A stretch of DNA of 64,000 nt from Oscillospiraceae bacterium (GCA_029983685.1 JASBZA010000001.1:62001-126000), one strand, 5' to 3'. Counted from the first letter of the stretch, positions 43,767-53,488 are shown. Made by a program: numbers and translations. Notes: generated from the letters alone by a model not told the origin.

Positions 43767-44914
43767 ATGACGATTTACTTAAACTTGTGCTTTACTTGCT
43801 GCGTTTTAAGAATGCTCTGCCAAGATCCTATATGCTCTATCTCTTTGAACAAGGCCTTATGGATAAAGTTGTTACAAAAGAGGACTTAAGAGACTTTGTA
43901 CTGGAAATGAACTCGGCTTATGAGTTGCACTTTGCTCCGAGTCTAAGAGAAAGTACGACGCTTCAGGGGAAACTTAAAAATCTTTCAGATGTCTTGCCGG
44001 TTTTTTATAAGGAGGCAGAAGCTATTAGGCAAGCTATGGCCAAAGAAAAGATTAATGTTCTAATTCTGGAAGATGAGGCCTATCCCGACCTTCTTAAAGA
44101 AGCGGTAGATGCACCGCTTATATTGTTTTATCAAGGTGATATTAGCTTACTGGATTCTTATAGCTATTATTTAAGCGTAGTGGGTTCCAGAAATATGACC
44201 TCCTACGGCAGGCGTTTTATCTTAGGTGAATTGAAAGCTCTGACCTCTTATCCGGTCTGTTTAGTAAGCGGTTTAGCCAGAGGTTGTGATACTATGGCTC
44301 ATCAGATGGCTTTAGATAATCAGGGCTTTACCATAGCCTGCCTGGCCCATGGATTAGATTCCTGTTATCCCAAAGAACATCTGCCGATAAAAAAGAGAAT
44401 TGAAAAAGAAGGGTTGGTTATTTCTGAATTAGGGCCGGGCGTAAAGGCCAGACCGTCCTTCTTTCCAGCCAGAAACCGAATCATTTCAGGCCTAAGCCAA
44501 GCTACTTTAATTGTAGAAGCTAAGGCCTCAAGCGGGTCTTTAATTACGGCTGAGTTTGCGGCACAACAGGGAAGAGAGGTTATGGCCGTACCTGGGTCCA
44601 TTTATCAGGAAAATTCCAGAGGCTGTAATCGTTTAATTCAAGATGGTGCCTTCCCGGTTACAAATTATCAGGATATTTTGGATATATTAGGGTTAGGTCC
44701 TGAGGATTTATTAAGAAGCATAGAACAATCGAATGCATCAGACAACAGTAGTGATCCTGTAATCGCAGCTTTAAAGGAGGGCGATTTATCGGAGGAAGCT
44801 TTGGCCAATGAACTAAAAACAAGTGTGATCGATATGCGTATCAGACTATTACCCTATGAAGCTAAGGGGTTAGTCGGACGCTATAAAGGTAAGGTGTTTT
44901 TGACAAAAGCTTAA
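43763..44914 (+). CDS. dprA: DNA-processing protein DprA
   Basis: A 383-residue protein. The extended Rossmann fold at about 110-300 has VVGSRNMTSYGRRF, LVSGLARGCDTMAHQMA and HGLDSCYPKEH, the DprA hallmarks for single-strand DNA binding. A C-terminal winged-helix-like domain is at about 325-383. It loads RecA on incoming DNA during transformation. ATG overlaps the stop of the comM-like gene, so the two are translationally coupled; together they suggest a competence function. Confidence 0.94.
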   Translation: MNDDLLKLVLYLLRFKNALPRSYMLYLFEQGLMDKVVTKEDLRDFVLEMNSAYELHFAPSLRESTTLQGKLKNLSDVLPVFYKEAEAIRQAMAKEKINVLILEDEAYPDLLKEAVDAPLILFYQGDISLLDSYSYYLSVVGSRNMTSYGRRFILGELKALTSYPVCLVSGLARGCDTMAHQMALDNQGFTIACLAHGLDSCYPKEHLPIKKRIEKEGLVISELGPGVKARPSFFPARNRIISGLSQATLIVEAKASSGSLITAEFAAQQGREVMAVPGSIYQENSRGCNRLIQDGAFPVTNYQDILDILGLGPEDLLRSIEQSNASDNSSDPVIAALKEGDLSEEALANELKTSVIDMRIRLLPYEAKGLVGRYKGKVFLTKA

Positions 44915-44930
44915 AAACTGTGTATATAAT
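44900..44930 (+). promoter_or_regulatory. Promoter of topA
   Basis: TTGACA (44900-44905) and TATAAT (44925-44930) are 19 bases apart, slightly long; TATATA at 44923 gives 17. It overlaps the dprA stop region, about 50 bases before the topA start. Confidence 0.6.
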
Positions 44931-44979
44931 AGCCCTCCGTGGAAGAAGTTTTAGCTTTAACAATTAAAAGGATGTAGAG

Positions 44980-47184
44980 ATGTATAAGAATTTAGTCATC
45001 GTGGAGTCTCCCGCCAAGGCCAAAACCATCGGCCAATATTTAGGAAAAGATTATAAAATTGCGGCTTCGGTAGGTCACATCAGAGATTTACCCCAGTCTA
45101 CCTTGGGTGTGGATGTCGGAAACGATTTTAAACCTCGCTATATTAATATGCGCGGTAAGCATAAGGTTATAAAAGAATTGAAAAATTTAGCAGAAAATTC
45201 CGAGAATGTTCTGCTCGCAACGGACCCGGACCGCGAAGGTGAAGCCATTGCTTGGCATTTGGCAACGATTCTAAAAATCGATTCGGCATCGGATTGCCGA
45301 ATTGCTTTTAACGAAATTACGCCTAAGGCGGTTAAACATGCGGTAGAGAGCCCTAGGTCCATTGATATGGATTTGGTTGATGCCCAGCAGGCCAGGCGTA
45401 TTCTGGACCGTCTGGTAGGCTATGAACTAAGTCCGCTCTTATGGAAAAAGATTCGCAAGGGCTTGTCGGCGGGCCGTGTCCAATCGGTTGCAACCCGGAT
45501 GCTGGTAGAAAAAGAACGTGCCATTGAGGCTTTTAAACCGGAAGAGTACTGGCATATTTTTGTGGAGCTTAAGAAACAGGCAACCAGCGAAAATTTCAAG
45601 GTACGCTACCAGGGAGAAAAGAACGGCGATAAGGTTAAGCGTACGGATATTCAGAACAAAGAAGAAGCCGATGCCCTGGTGAAGGATTTAAACCCCAATG
45701 CCTATGTAGTTGATAAAGTCAAAAAAGGCCAGCGCAAAAAACACCCCAAGCCACCCTTTACCACCTCTACCTTACAGCAAGAAGCTTCCAGTCGTCTGGG
45801 TTTTACGGCTAGGCGTACCATGCGGGTGGCCCAACAGCTCTATGAAGGTGTGGCGGTTGAAGGACATGGCTTAGTTGCCTTGGTTACCTATATCCGAACG
45901 GATGCTGTCCGAATTTCAGAAGAAGCTTTGGTTGAAGCCAAAAAGAAAATCAATCAGATCTATGGTTCGGACTATGCCTTAGCAAAGCCCAGGACGTTTA
46001 AGAACAAAAACGAAGCTCAAGATGCCCATGAAGCTATCCGTCCGGCCCATTTTGATTTGGACCCGAATAGTATCCGAAGCTCTCTAACGGATGAGCAATT
46101 TAAGCTTTACGACCTCATCTGGAAGCGCTTCTTAGCCTCACAGATGAAGGCTTGTGATCTTAATACGGTTAGTTTGGATGTGGCTAACGGAACACACATT
46201 TTCCGTGTTAACGGAGAGACCATTATTTTCCCGGGTTATCTTAAAGCCTACGACGATGCCCAGTCGGGCCAAAGCAAAGAACGTCTGCCGGAATTAGAAG
46301 AAGGTGAGAAGCTGGATTTTTTAAAGTTAGACCCTCAACAAAAATTCACCCAGCCACCGGCACGTTATACCGAAGCCTCACTTATTAAAGCCATGGAAGT
46401 AGAGGGTATAGGAAGACCTTCAACCTATGCGCCTACTATCTCTACTATTTTAGACCGCCACTATGCCGAAAAGGAAGGACGTTCTTTAAAACCGACGGAC
46501 TTAGGCGTTCTGGTTACGGAGATGCTGGAAGAGAATTTTGAAAATATAGTAGATATGCAATTTACGGCCGGTATGGAAGATGAACTCGATAAGGTGGAAG
46601 CCGGCAAGAAAGATTGGGTAGAACTTCTACAAGGCTTTTATCCCGACTTTCACGAGGCCATTGAAAAGGCCGATGATGCTATTAAAAAAGTCGAACTTCC
46701 CGAAGAAGACCTCCACCGCAAGTGTCCCAAGTGTAAGGAAGGCAATCTTTTCTTAAAACATGGCCGTTACGGCAAGTTTGTGGCTTGTGATCGCTTCCCG
46801 GAATGCGATTACACCGAGTCTTACGGAGAGCCGACACCCTCACATTGTCCTAAGTGTGGCTCAAAAGTCGTTCGACGCAAATCCAAGCGGAACCGCTATT
46901 TTTATACTTGCGATAAATTAGGTGACGATCCGAATTGCGATTTTATTTCCTGGAACTTGCCCTTAGACGGTGAGAACTGCCCAACCTGCGGTGCTTATAT
47001 GGTCCAGAAGGTCTCGCGTGGTCAAACTTATAAGGCTTGCAGTAACCCGGACTGTCCAACGAACCAAAAGAAGAAAACGACTAAGAAGTCCAAGATCGCT
47101 AAAGCGTCCGAGGATACGAAAGCAAGCAAAGCCGCTAAGGCTAAAGAAAATCAACCAAAGGAAGAGGCTGATGAAAAAAATTAG
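44980..47184 (+). CDS. topA: DNA topoisomerase I
   Basis: A 734-residue type IA topoisomerase relaxing negative supercoils. The TOPRIM domain starts LVIVESPAKAKTIGQYLG and has DPDREGEAIAWHLA. The active tyrosine lies in VTYIRTDAVRIS (about 308). Three C-terminal zinc ribbons start CPKCKEG, CPKCGSK and CPTCGAY, each with a distal Cys pair. A lysine/alanine-rich disordered tail follows from about 695. AAAGGATGTAGAG precedes the ATG. The trmFO start lies inside its last codons. Confidence 0.97.
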   Translation: MYKNLVIVESPAKAKTIGQYLGKDYKIAASVGHIRDLPQSTLGVDVGNDFKPRYINMRGKHKVIKELKNLAENSENVLLATDPDREGEAIAWHLATILKIDSASDCRIAFNEITPKAVKHAVESPRSIDMDLVDAQQARRILDRLVGYELSPLLWKKIRKGLSAGRVQSVATRMLVEKERAIEAFKPEEYWHIFVELKKQATSENFKVRYQGEKNGDKVKRTDIQNKEEADALVKDLNPNAYVVDKVKKGQRKKHPKPPFTTSTLQQEASSRLGFTARRTMRVAQQLYEGVAVEGHGLVALVTYIRTDAVRISEEALVEAKKKINQIYGSDYALAKPRTFKNKNEAQDAHEAIRPAHFDLDPNSIRSSLTDEQFKLYDLIWKRFLASQMKACDLNTVSLDVANGTHIFRVNGETIIFPGYLKAYDDAQSGQSKERLPELEEGEKLDFLKLDPQQKFTQPPARYTEASLIKAMEVEGIGRPSTYAPTISTILDRHYAEKEGRSLKPTDLGVLVTEMLEENFENIVDMQFTAGMEDELDKVEAGKKDWVELLQGFYPDFHEAIEKADDAIKKVELPEEDLHRKCPKCKEGNLFLKHGRYGKFVACDRFPECDYTESYGEPTPSHCPKCGSKVVRRKSKRNRYFYTCDKLGDDPNCDFISWNLPLDGENCPTCGAYMVQKVSRGQTYKACSNPDCPTNQKKKTTKKSKIAKASEDTKASKAAKAKENQPKEEADEKN

Positions 47185-48502
47185 AGTTATAGGCGCCGGA
47201 CTGGCTGGTTCTGAGGCGGCTTTAACCTTGGCTTCCCTGGGGCAGCCGGTAATTCTCATAGATATGAAGCCCGGGCGAATGACACCGGCCCATAGGTCCG
47301 AAAAATTGGGAGAATTGGTTTGCTCCAACTCTTTAAAAAGTCTGCAAGATTTTACGGCGACCGGTCTGCAGAAAAAGGAGTTAGAGCTTTTGAATAGTCA
47401 GCTCTTGTCTATTGCTATGAAGCATCGGGTGCCGGCAGGTAATGCTTTGGCCGTAGATAGAGAAGCCTTCAGTGAAGAGATTACCCGTCTGATAATGGAT
47501 AATCCCTTGATTGAATATGAAGAGGCCTATCTGGAGAGCTTACCGGATGACGACCTTATAACCATAGTGGCCACAGGACCTTTGACCGGTAATCAGCTTT
47601 TTGCGTCCATCCAAGAAAAGTTGGCTGAAGAAAGTCTCTATTTCTATGATGCCGTAGCGCCCATCGTGTCGTTCGAGAGCATAAACATGGACGTAGCCTA
47701 TAAGAAATCTCGTTATGATAAAGGAACAGCCGACTATATCAACTGTCCCATGGATAAGGAGACTTATCAGGCTTTTTATGAGGAACTTATCAAGGCCGAT
47801 TTGGCTGATTTAGAAGATTTTGATCGAAAGTTAGTCTTTGAAGGTTGTATGCCCATAGAGGCTATGGCCCGGAGAGGCGAGGATACCTTACGTTTTGGTC
47901 CTATGAAGCCGGTCGGACTGACCAATCCACATACCGGTGAGAGACCCTATGCTGTTGTCCAGTTACGCCAAGAAGATTCTTATGCATCCATGTACAACCT
48001 GGTAGGCTTTCAGACGCGTTTGAAGTTCCCCGAACAGAAGCGAATTTTCCGTATGATTCCGGGTTTAGAGAAGGCTGAATTTTTGCGTTACGGGGTTATG
48101 CACCGCAATACTTATATAGCCAGTGACCATGAGCTGGAAGCGACCTTCCGATTGAAATCGGATCCGAGATTTTACTTTGCAGGCCAAATCACAGGCCTAG
48201 AAGGTTATCTTTGTGCTTTATCGTCCGGGAAAATCGCCGCTATTAATGCTTATTTACAAAACAGAGGAGAAGAGGCAAATTTCGTTTTACCGGAAGAGAC
48301 TTTGTTAGGTCAGCTTCAGACCTATCTTAGCCGTGAGAGCTCTAAGAAGTTTGAGCCTATGAATGCGAATTTCGGTCTTTTGCCTCCCTTGGAACTGAGA
48401 ATCAAGAAAAAGCAAGAAAGAGGCATGGCTTATAGGGACAGGTCCTTAGAAAGCCTTCAAGCCTATCTAAAGAAGCATGCTATAATATCCGAAGCGCCGT
48501 AA
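47171..48502 (+). CDS. trmFO: Methylenetetrahydrofolate-tRNA (uracil-54 C5) methyltransferase
   Basis: A 443-residue FAD enzyme making m5U54 in tRNA from methylene-THF. The dinucleotide site is KIRVIGAGLAGSEAALTLA at the start. HRSEKLGELVCSNSLKS (about 40) and later AGQITGLEGYLCALSSGKIA are TrmFO hallmarks. I place the start at ATG 47171, 14 bases before the topA stop. The longer frame to 46970 would read topA's zinc ribbons in another frame. The topA-trmFO order is typical of Bacillota. The end IISEAP is close to the next gene. Confidence 0.96.
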   Translation: MKKIRVIGAGLAGSEAALTLASLGQPVILIDMKPGRMTPAHRSEKLGELVCSNSLKSLQDFTATGLQKKELELLNSQLLSIAMKHRVPAGNALAVDREAFSEEITRLIMDNPLIEYEEAYLESLPDDDLITIVATGPLTGNQLFASIQEKLAEESLYFYDAVAPIVSFESINMDVAYKKSRYDKGTADYINCPMDKETYQAFYEELIKADLADLEDFDRKLVFEGCMPIEAMARRGEDTLRFGPMKPVGLTNPHTGERPYAVVQLRQEDSYASMYNLVGFQTRLKFPEQKRIFRMIPGLEKAEFLRYGVMHRNTYIASDHELEATFRLKSDPRFYFAGQITGLEGYLCALSSGKIAAINAYLQNRGEEANFVLPEETLLGQLQTYLSRESSKKFEPMNANFGLLPPLELRIKKKQERGMAYRDRSLESLQAYLKKHAIISEAP

Positions 48503-48520
48503 GGAAGGTTACTATTATTT

Positions 48521-49603
48521 ATGGGTTTATTTAGTTTTAATTATGATAAAGAAGGACCGGGGATTGATAAGAATGCCCCTAAGAAGGGTCCTATAGGCGA
48601 ATTTTTTTCTATCCTGGGTACCAAGTTCTGGAGATTGGTCCAGATTAATTTGCTGCTTGTTCTTTTCAGTATTCCGGCATTGCTTGTTTCATTTTTTGTG
48701 GTGAACTGGCTTGTGCCTAATATTATGCCTTCACTGACGCCTGAGCATATCAGCAAGCTCTTGACCTCAGTGGGATTGGGTGAGGCTTTAGTCAAAAATC
48801 TGACCGTAGAGGCCTTTGCTTCGCATCTTTTTGTTTCAACCATGTTGGTCTTTACAGCCGGCTTTGTCGGTGTCCAGCTCTTCACCGTGGGCCCTGTTCA
48901 TGCCGGTTTAACTTATCTCATGCGTAATATTTCCAGAAGAGAGCCCGCTTTTACCTGGATGGACTTTAAAGATACGGCCAAATCTAATCTCAAGCAAAGC
49001 ATTATCCATTCCATCATTACCGCGCTTTTGGGGATCGTGATTGGTGTGGCCTATTACTATTATGCCAGGGTCATGGCACCATCTGTTTTTAAGACCATCA
49101 TGCAGACCTTCATGGTCGTCATCTTTATCCTTTTCCTCATAATGCAGATGTATTGCTACCAATTGATGATTACCTTTGATTTGAAGCTGAAAGATGTGTA
49201 TAGGAATGCTTTCTTGATGACTTTCTTGAAGCTTCCGAGTAACTTTTTCACCTTGCTTTTGAATGTACTCATCTTGTTTGTAATTCCTTACTTGGCCATC
49301 TGGCTCATCCCGCACGGCTTAACGAACTTTATCCTTTTGATTTTTTATCTGTTTTTGCTGTTCTCACTTACTTTATTTATTTCAAACTATCAGGCTAACC
49401 GACAGATTCAACGCTATCTCATGCCATCCGACGACGATGATGACGACAACGAAGGCGGTCTGGGAGCGGAAACAGCTGAATTCTTGGGAGAGGAAAAATC
49501 GGAGACCGAAAGAACATTCGGCCAGAGCAGAGCTCCTAATCCGGACGGAGATGATGGAGAAGAGGCACCGGAAGAAGATGGACCGGTAGGTGTTCCGGTT
49601 TAG
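48521..49603 (+). CDS. DUF624 (YesL-like) membrane protein with acidic tail
   Basis: A 360-residue protein with about six membrane helices between about 40 and 290. The VGPVHAGLTYLMRNISRREP segment followed by AFTWMDFKDTAKSN matches the DUF624/YesL family, usually found with sugar transporter genes; the function is not known. Here it stands alone after trmFO. Its last 60 residues are strongly acidic (PSDDDDDDNEGG and similar) and probably disordered. AAGGAAGG upstream is its ribosome site. Confidence 0.8.
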   Translation: MGLFSFNYDKEGPGIDKNAPKKGPIGEFFSILGTKFWRLVQINLLLVLFSIPALLVSFFVVNWLVPNIMPSLTPEHISKLLTSVGLGEALVKNLTVEAFASHLFVSTMLVFTAGFVGVQLFTVGPVHAGLTYLMRNISRREPAFTWMDFKDTAKSNLKQSIIHSIITALLGIVIGVAYYYYARVMAPSVFKTIMQTFMVVIFILFLIMQMYCYQLMITFDLKLKDVYRNAFLMTFLKLPSNFFTLLLNVLILFVIPYLAIWLIPHGLTNFILLIFYLFLLFSLTLFISNYQANRQIQRYLMPSDDDDDDNEGGLGAETAEFLGEEKSETERTFGQSRAPNPDGDDGEEAPEEDGPVGVPV

Positions 49604-49799
49604 CAAAAACATAGTGAAAAAGGATTCTTTGTTGGGCCTTTTTGCGAATTAGTGAATTGCTGCATAGTGAAACCGTTCGCTAAGGAATACGCATGCTTAT
49701 AGTTGCATTAATTACCATACCAGAGGTCAAGGGAGGCAGTCAGGTAATATAAGTCACTAGACTATTGATAAAGCACAACCAAAGAAAGAGGCTACATAA
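49604..49799. other. Gene-free spacer with weak hairpin
   Basis: AAAAAGG (49617-49623) and CCTTTTT (49637-49643) form a weak hairpin that may end the DUF624 transcript. No other gene or clear promoter is seen before 49800; the composition becomes more A/T-rich toward the next gene. Confidence 0.4.
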
Positions 49800-50660
49800 A
49801 TGCAATTCATAACAAAAGAACCCATAAATAAGGGTTGGTCAAGTGATAAAAAATATTGTGTTACGGACGAAAAAGGAACACAATATCTCTTTCGTGTATC
49901 TGATATTACACAGTATGATACAAAGCAGTCTGAGTTTAATATGATGAAGCAGGTGGAGAAGCTCGGTATTCCTATGACCAAACCAATTGAGTTTGGTGTT
50001 TGCGAGGATGGTGTATATTCTATCCAAAGCTGGATTAATGGCGATGATGCGGAAGAAGTCATTTCAAGTTATTCTAATTCTGAGCAGTATGTATATGGTT
50101 TAGAGGCAGGACGTATTCTTCAGAAAATCCATACGATCCTTGCTCCTATTACACAAGAAAAGTGGGAGATCCGCTTCAACAGAAAGATGGATTATAAAAT
50201 CCAAAAGTATGCTGAATGCCCCATCAAGTTTGAGAATGGCCAGGCATTTATCGACTATATAAACAAAAACCGCCATTTACTGAAGAATAGGCCACAGGTC
50301 TATCAACATGGTGACTATCATATCGGGAATATGATGATTGACCGAAACGGCTTACTTTATATTATTGACTTTGATCGCAATGATTACGGCGATCCTTGGG
50401 AAGAATTTAACCGTATTGTTTGGTCCGCTCAGAAATCCCCATTTTTTGCTTCCGGCTTGGTAAACGGATACTTTAATGGGAATGTACCAATGGCGTTCTG
50501 GAGATTACTTGCGCTTTATATTTCTAGCAATACACTTTCGTCTGTGTACTGGGCAATCCCGTTCGGTCAGAACGAAGTGGAGACAATGCTGAACCAAGCC
50601 AAGGACATTCTATCCTGGTATGATAATATGAGTAATCCTGTGCCAACATGGTATAAATGA
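49800..50660 (+). CDS. Aminoglycoside phosphotransferase-like kinase
   Basis: A 286-residue kinase of the APH/choline-kinase fold. The catalytic loop is YQHGDYHIGNMMID (about 167-180) and the metal loop YIIDFDRNDYGDP. The N-lobe strand with the probable ATP lysine is near residue 18. The family includes resistance enzymes and also house-keeping small-molecule kinases; the substrate is unknown. Codon use is more A/T-ending than that of the flanking genes, and no neighbour has a related role, so it is probably acquired. The ribosome site is weak (AGAGG). Confidence 0.82.
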   Translation: MQFITKEPINKGWSSDKKYCVTDEKGTQYLFRVSDITQYDTKQSEFNMMKQVEKLGIPMTKPIEFGVCEDGVYSIQSWINGDDAEEVISSYSNSEQYVYGLEAGRILQKIHTILAPITQEKWEIRFNRKMDYKIQKYAECPIKFENGQAFIDYINKNRHLLKNRPQVYQHGDYHIGNMMIDRNGLLYIIDFDRNDYGDPWEEFNRIVWSAQKSPFFASGLVNGYFNGNVPMAFWRLLALYISSNTLSSVYWAIPFGQNEVETMLNQAKDILSWYDNMSNPVPTWYK

Positions 50661-50679
50661 TAGCGTTTGAGTTAATCCA

Positions 50680-51387
50680 TTAGGAAAGTAAGTTGTCCAT
50701 TGTATAGAAGCCGGGTTTCCTGTTTTTCAAGAATAAGGCTGCTTCCACGGCACCTCTGGCAAAGACCGACCTGTTTTCGGCATGGTGGCTGAGACTTATA
50801 ATTTCTTCATCGGATGCGAAGAGGACTTCGTGGTCACCGGCAATAGCACCGATTCGAACCGAATGGATGGGACATGAAGACCTGTCGGGACCTAAAGACT
50901 CTTGCAAGGTCAGGGCTGTACCCGACGGTTGGTCTTTTTTCCAGCGGTGGTGCTTCTCGATAATTTCTACATCGTAATGGCCATCCAGAAGACGTGAAGC
51001 TTCCTTTACCAGTTTATTCAAAACATAGACACCGATGGACATATTAGAAGACCTGAAGATAGGAACGTCTGAGGAAAGCTCAAGAAGAGCCTTTTCGTCC
51101 TCCTCCGAATAGGCTGTTGTCCCTATAACAGCGGGGCATTGCCGGTCTCTAATAAAGTTTCTTAGATCTTTGGCCAAAGCGAAAGAAGAAAAGTCAATTA
51201 AGACGTCAAAATCTAAATCTGCCGGTACTAAATCAAAGGATGAATAGAGAGGATAGCTTCCATTTTTAGAAGTTTTATCTATGCCTAAACCGGCTACGAT
51301 TTCGATACCTGCTTTTTGACAATAATCCGTGATGGCCAAACCCATTCTACCGCTGGCACCGGATAGGAAAATGCGTGTTTTATTCAT
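50680..51387 (-). CDS. dapB: 4-hydroxy-tetrahydrodipicolinate reductase
   Basis: A 235-residue reductase in lysine/diaminopimelate synthesis, reducing the DapA product with NAD(P)H. The nucleotide fold begins RIFLSGASGRMGLAI. The catalytic and substrate motif is IEKHHRWKKDQPSGTAL (about 140-156). It is a little shorter than typical (about 265). AAAGGAGTTTCTT precedes the ATG. It is 22 bases downstream of dapA in the same operon. Confidence 0.96.
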   Translation of the reverse strand: MNKTRIFLSGASGRMGLAITDYCQKAGIEIVAGLGIDKTSKNGSYPLYSSFDLVPADLDFDVLIDFSSFALAKDLRNFIRDRQCPAVIGTTAYSEEDEKALLELSSDVPIFRSSNMSIGVYVLNKLVKEASRLLDGHYDVEIIEKHHRWKKDQPSGTALTLQESLGPDRSSCPIHSVRIGAIAGDHEVLFASDEEIISLSHHAENRSVFARGAVEAALFLKNRKPGFYTMDNLLS

Positions 51388-51409
51388 AAGAAACTCCTTT
51401 GAACCTTCA

Positions 51410-52303
51410 TTACAAAGAAGGTGACCATAGACCCATTTTTTCTAAAGTATCTTCTACCTTTTTCTTGCCTTGGTCGGATAAAGGTCCTAAAGGTAGGCGG
51501 CAAGGTCCCACATCCAGGCCCATTAAGTTCATGGCGTATTTAACCGGGATAGGCGAAACTTCGCAAAAGAGCGCTTCGACAAGTGGCTCCAGTTTAATCT
51601 GTAAAGATCGGGCCTCTTCGATTCGGCTGTCAAACCAGGCCTTGGTCATGGCATGCACCATATCGGGGACTAAGTTGGCCAAAACCGAGATGACACCTGA
51701 AGCGCCCATGGAAAGCATAGGGACAACCAAGAGGTCTTCACCGGAATAGTGCGCGTAGTGGTCTCCGGTAAGATAACGGGTCTTGGAGACCTGATTAAAA
51801 TTACATTCTTTAATGCCCACAATGTTGGGAACATCAGACAGGGCCTGATAGGTTTCGGGTTCAATATTCAGGTTGGTTCGGGATGGGACATTATAAAGAA
51901 TCATGGGAAGGTCGGTTGCCCGGGCCATGACTTTAAAATGCTCAATCAGACCGATTTGATTGGTTTTATTGTAGTAGGGGGTAACGTTCAGGAGTGCGTC
52001 AACGCCTAGATCGGACAAAGATCTAACCAGGGCAATACCGTGTCGGGTATCGTTGGATCCACAACCGGCAATAATGGGCACACGTCCGGCGTTGGCCTCC
52101 AAGGCAGACTTAACGACCTGAATGTGCTCTTCGTCGGGCAAAGAAGAAGCCTCACCGGTTGTGGCGGTGATGACCAGGGCATCGACGCCAGACTCGATTT
52201 GCCAGTTAATCAGGTCTTCTAATTTCTCGTAATTGACTTGGCCGTCTTCTTTAAATGGCGTAACCAGGGCTGTACCGGTTCCTTGAAATAATCCTCTTGG
52301 CAT
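51410..52303 (-). CDS. dapA: 4-hydroxy-tetrahydrodipicolinate synthase
   Basis: A 297-residue TIM-barrel aldolase condensing pyruvate and aspartate semialdehyde. The Schiff-base lysine is in NIVGIKECN (about 160). The catalytic tyrosine region is LNVTPYYNKTNQIGL, and TATTGEASSLPDEEH is the GxxGE-type site. It starts the dapA-dapB operon, with GAGGTGTCC upstream. No lysine riboswitch is visible in the 110 bases before it. Confidence 0.97.
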   Translation of the reverse strand: MPRGLFQGTGTALVTPFKEDGQVNYEKLEDLINWQIESGVDALVITATTGEASSLPDEEHIQVVKSALEANAGRVPIIAGCGSNDTRHGIALVRSLSDLGVDALLNVTPYYNKTNQIGLIEHFKVMARATDLPMILYNVPSRTNLNIEPETYQALSDVPNIVGIKECNFNQVSKTRYLTGDHYAHYSGEDLLVVPMLSMGASGVISVLANLVPDMVHAMTKAWFDSRIEEARSLQIKLEPLVEALFCEVSPIPVKYAMNLMGLDVGPCRLPLGPLSDQGKKKVEDTLEKMGLWSPSL

Positions 52304-52404
52304 AGGACACCTCCTTGGTAGCTAATGCATGGTTCGAATAAAATTTGTCTTTTATTCTATCATCCTTTGGCCTTGTTTGGGTGGAAGATTTTAAGTTGAA
52401 CGTT

Positions 52405-52410
52405 TATAAT
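52405..52410 (+). promoter_or_regulatory. -10 box of queA, very close to the start codon
   Basis: TATAAT ends only 7 bases before the queA ATG (52418), and no Shine-Dalgarno is seen. The -35 region is weak (TGGAAG, 17 bases upstream). A leaderless mRNA is suggested. Confidence 0.5.
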
Positions 52411-52417
52411 TTCTCGA

Positions 52418-53488
52418 ATGGACAAGAAAGATTTTTACTATGATTTACCGGAAGAATTAATCGCCCAGGTCCCTTTAGAAAAAAGAGACGGGTCTAGATT
52501 GATGTACCTTCCCGGCGACACTACTGTGAATCGCCACGAGCATTTTCCTTTTATTAAATCATTACTGAAAGAGGGCGACTGCCTGGTATTAAATGACAGT
52601 CGAGTGATACCGGCAAGACTTATCGGGACCAAGGAAGGTCTGGAGCATCCGGTAGAATTTCTTCTTTTGAAGCGCCACAATGTGACGGACTGGGAGACAC
52701 TTGTTAGGCCCGGTAGGAGGCTAAGGCCCGGCGCCCACGTTGTTTTTATTCCCGGGGTTTTAGAAGCGGATGTTTTGGAAGTCCTGGAAGGAGGAAACCG
52801 CCTGGTCCGATTCCAATTCGATGGTGTTTGGGAAGAAGTCTTATCCCAAGCAGGTCAGGTCCCCTTACCGCCTTATATTCATGAAAAATTAGAAGACCCT
52901 GAACGTTACCAGACGGTCTATTCGGTCTACGAAGGTTCGGCTGCGGCACCTACGGCCGGCTTGCATTTCACCCAAGAGCTCCTGGACGAATTGGAGAAAC
53001 AGGGTGTTCGTATTGTATATGTTACCTTGCATGTGGGTTTGGGAACCTTCCGACCGGTAAAAGAAGAGGATATATTGCAGCATGATATGCATAGCGAGTT
53101 TTTTATCCTCAACCAGACAGCGTGTGATACTTTAAATGAAGCCAGAATCAGAGGAAACAAGATTGTTTCTTGCGGCACCACATCCTGTAGAGTTTTGGAA
53201 AGCGCTCCTCTAAAAGACAGGCTGATACAGCCTTTCCAAGGTGAAACCGATATCTTTATCTATCCGGGGTATAAGTTTAAGGTTGTGGATGACCTTATCA
53301 CGAATTTCCACCTGCCCGAATCGACCCTCATCATGCTGGTATCCGCTTTGGCCGGCAGAGAACGCATTTTAGAGGCATACCAAGAAGCCGTCCGTGAGCG
53401 CTACCGTTTCTTTAGTTTCGGCGATGCCATGTATATCAAGGGTAATCCGGAAAGCTACATTGGCCTACATCAAGGCCTTATCTATTAG
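52418..53488 (+). CDS. queA: tRNA preQ1(34) S-adenosylmethionine ribosyltransferase-isomerase
   Basis: A 356-residue enzyme that attaches and isomerises the SAM ribosyl group on preQ1 at tRNA position 34. Family blocks: FYYDLPEELIAQVPLEKRDG at the start, LVLNDSRVIPARL, GSAAAPTAGLHFT and GTTSCRVLES. The N-terminus fits exactly at ATG 52418, which lacks a ribosome site. tgt follows 47 bases later: the two complete the queuosine steps in this window. Confidence 0.97.
   Translation: MDKKDFYYDLPEELIAQVPLEKRDGSRLMYLPGDTTVNRHEHFPFIKSLLKEGDCLVLNDSRVIPARLIGTKEGLEHPVEFLLLKRHNVTDWETLVRPGRRLRPGAHVVFIPGVLEADVLEVLEGGNRLVRFQFDGVWEEVLSQAGQVPLPPYIHEKLEDPERYQTVYSVYEGSAAAPTAGLHFTQELLDELEKQGVRIVYVTLHVGLGTFRPVKEEDILQHDMHSEFFILNQTACDTLNEARIRGNKIVSCGTTSCRVLESAPLKDRLIQPFQGETDIFIYPGYKFKVVDDLITNFHLPESTLIMLVSALAGRERILEAYQEAVRERYRFFSFGDAMYIKGNPESYIGLHQGLIY

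Noticed and set aside
46970..47170. Upstream extension of trmFO
   Set aside because: It reads the topA zinc-ribbon region in another frame; ATG 47171 gives the conserved FAD-binding start.
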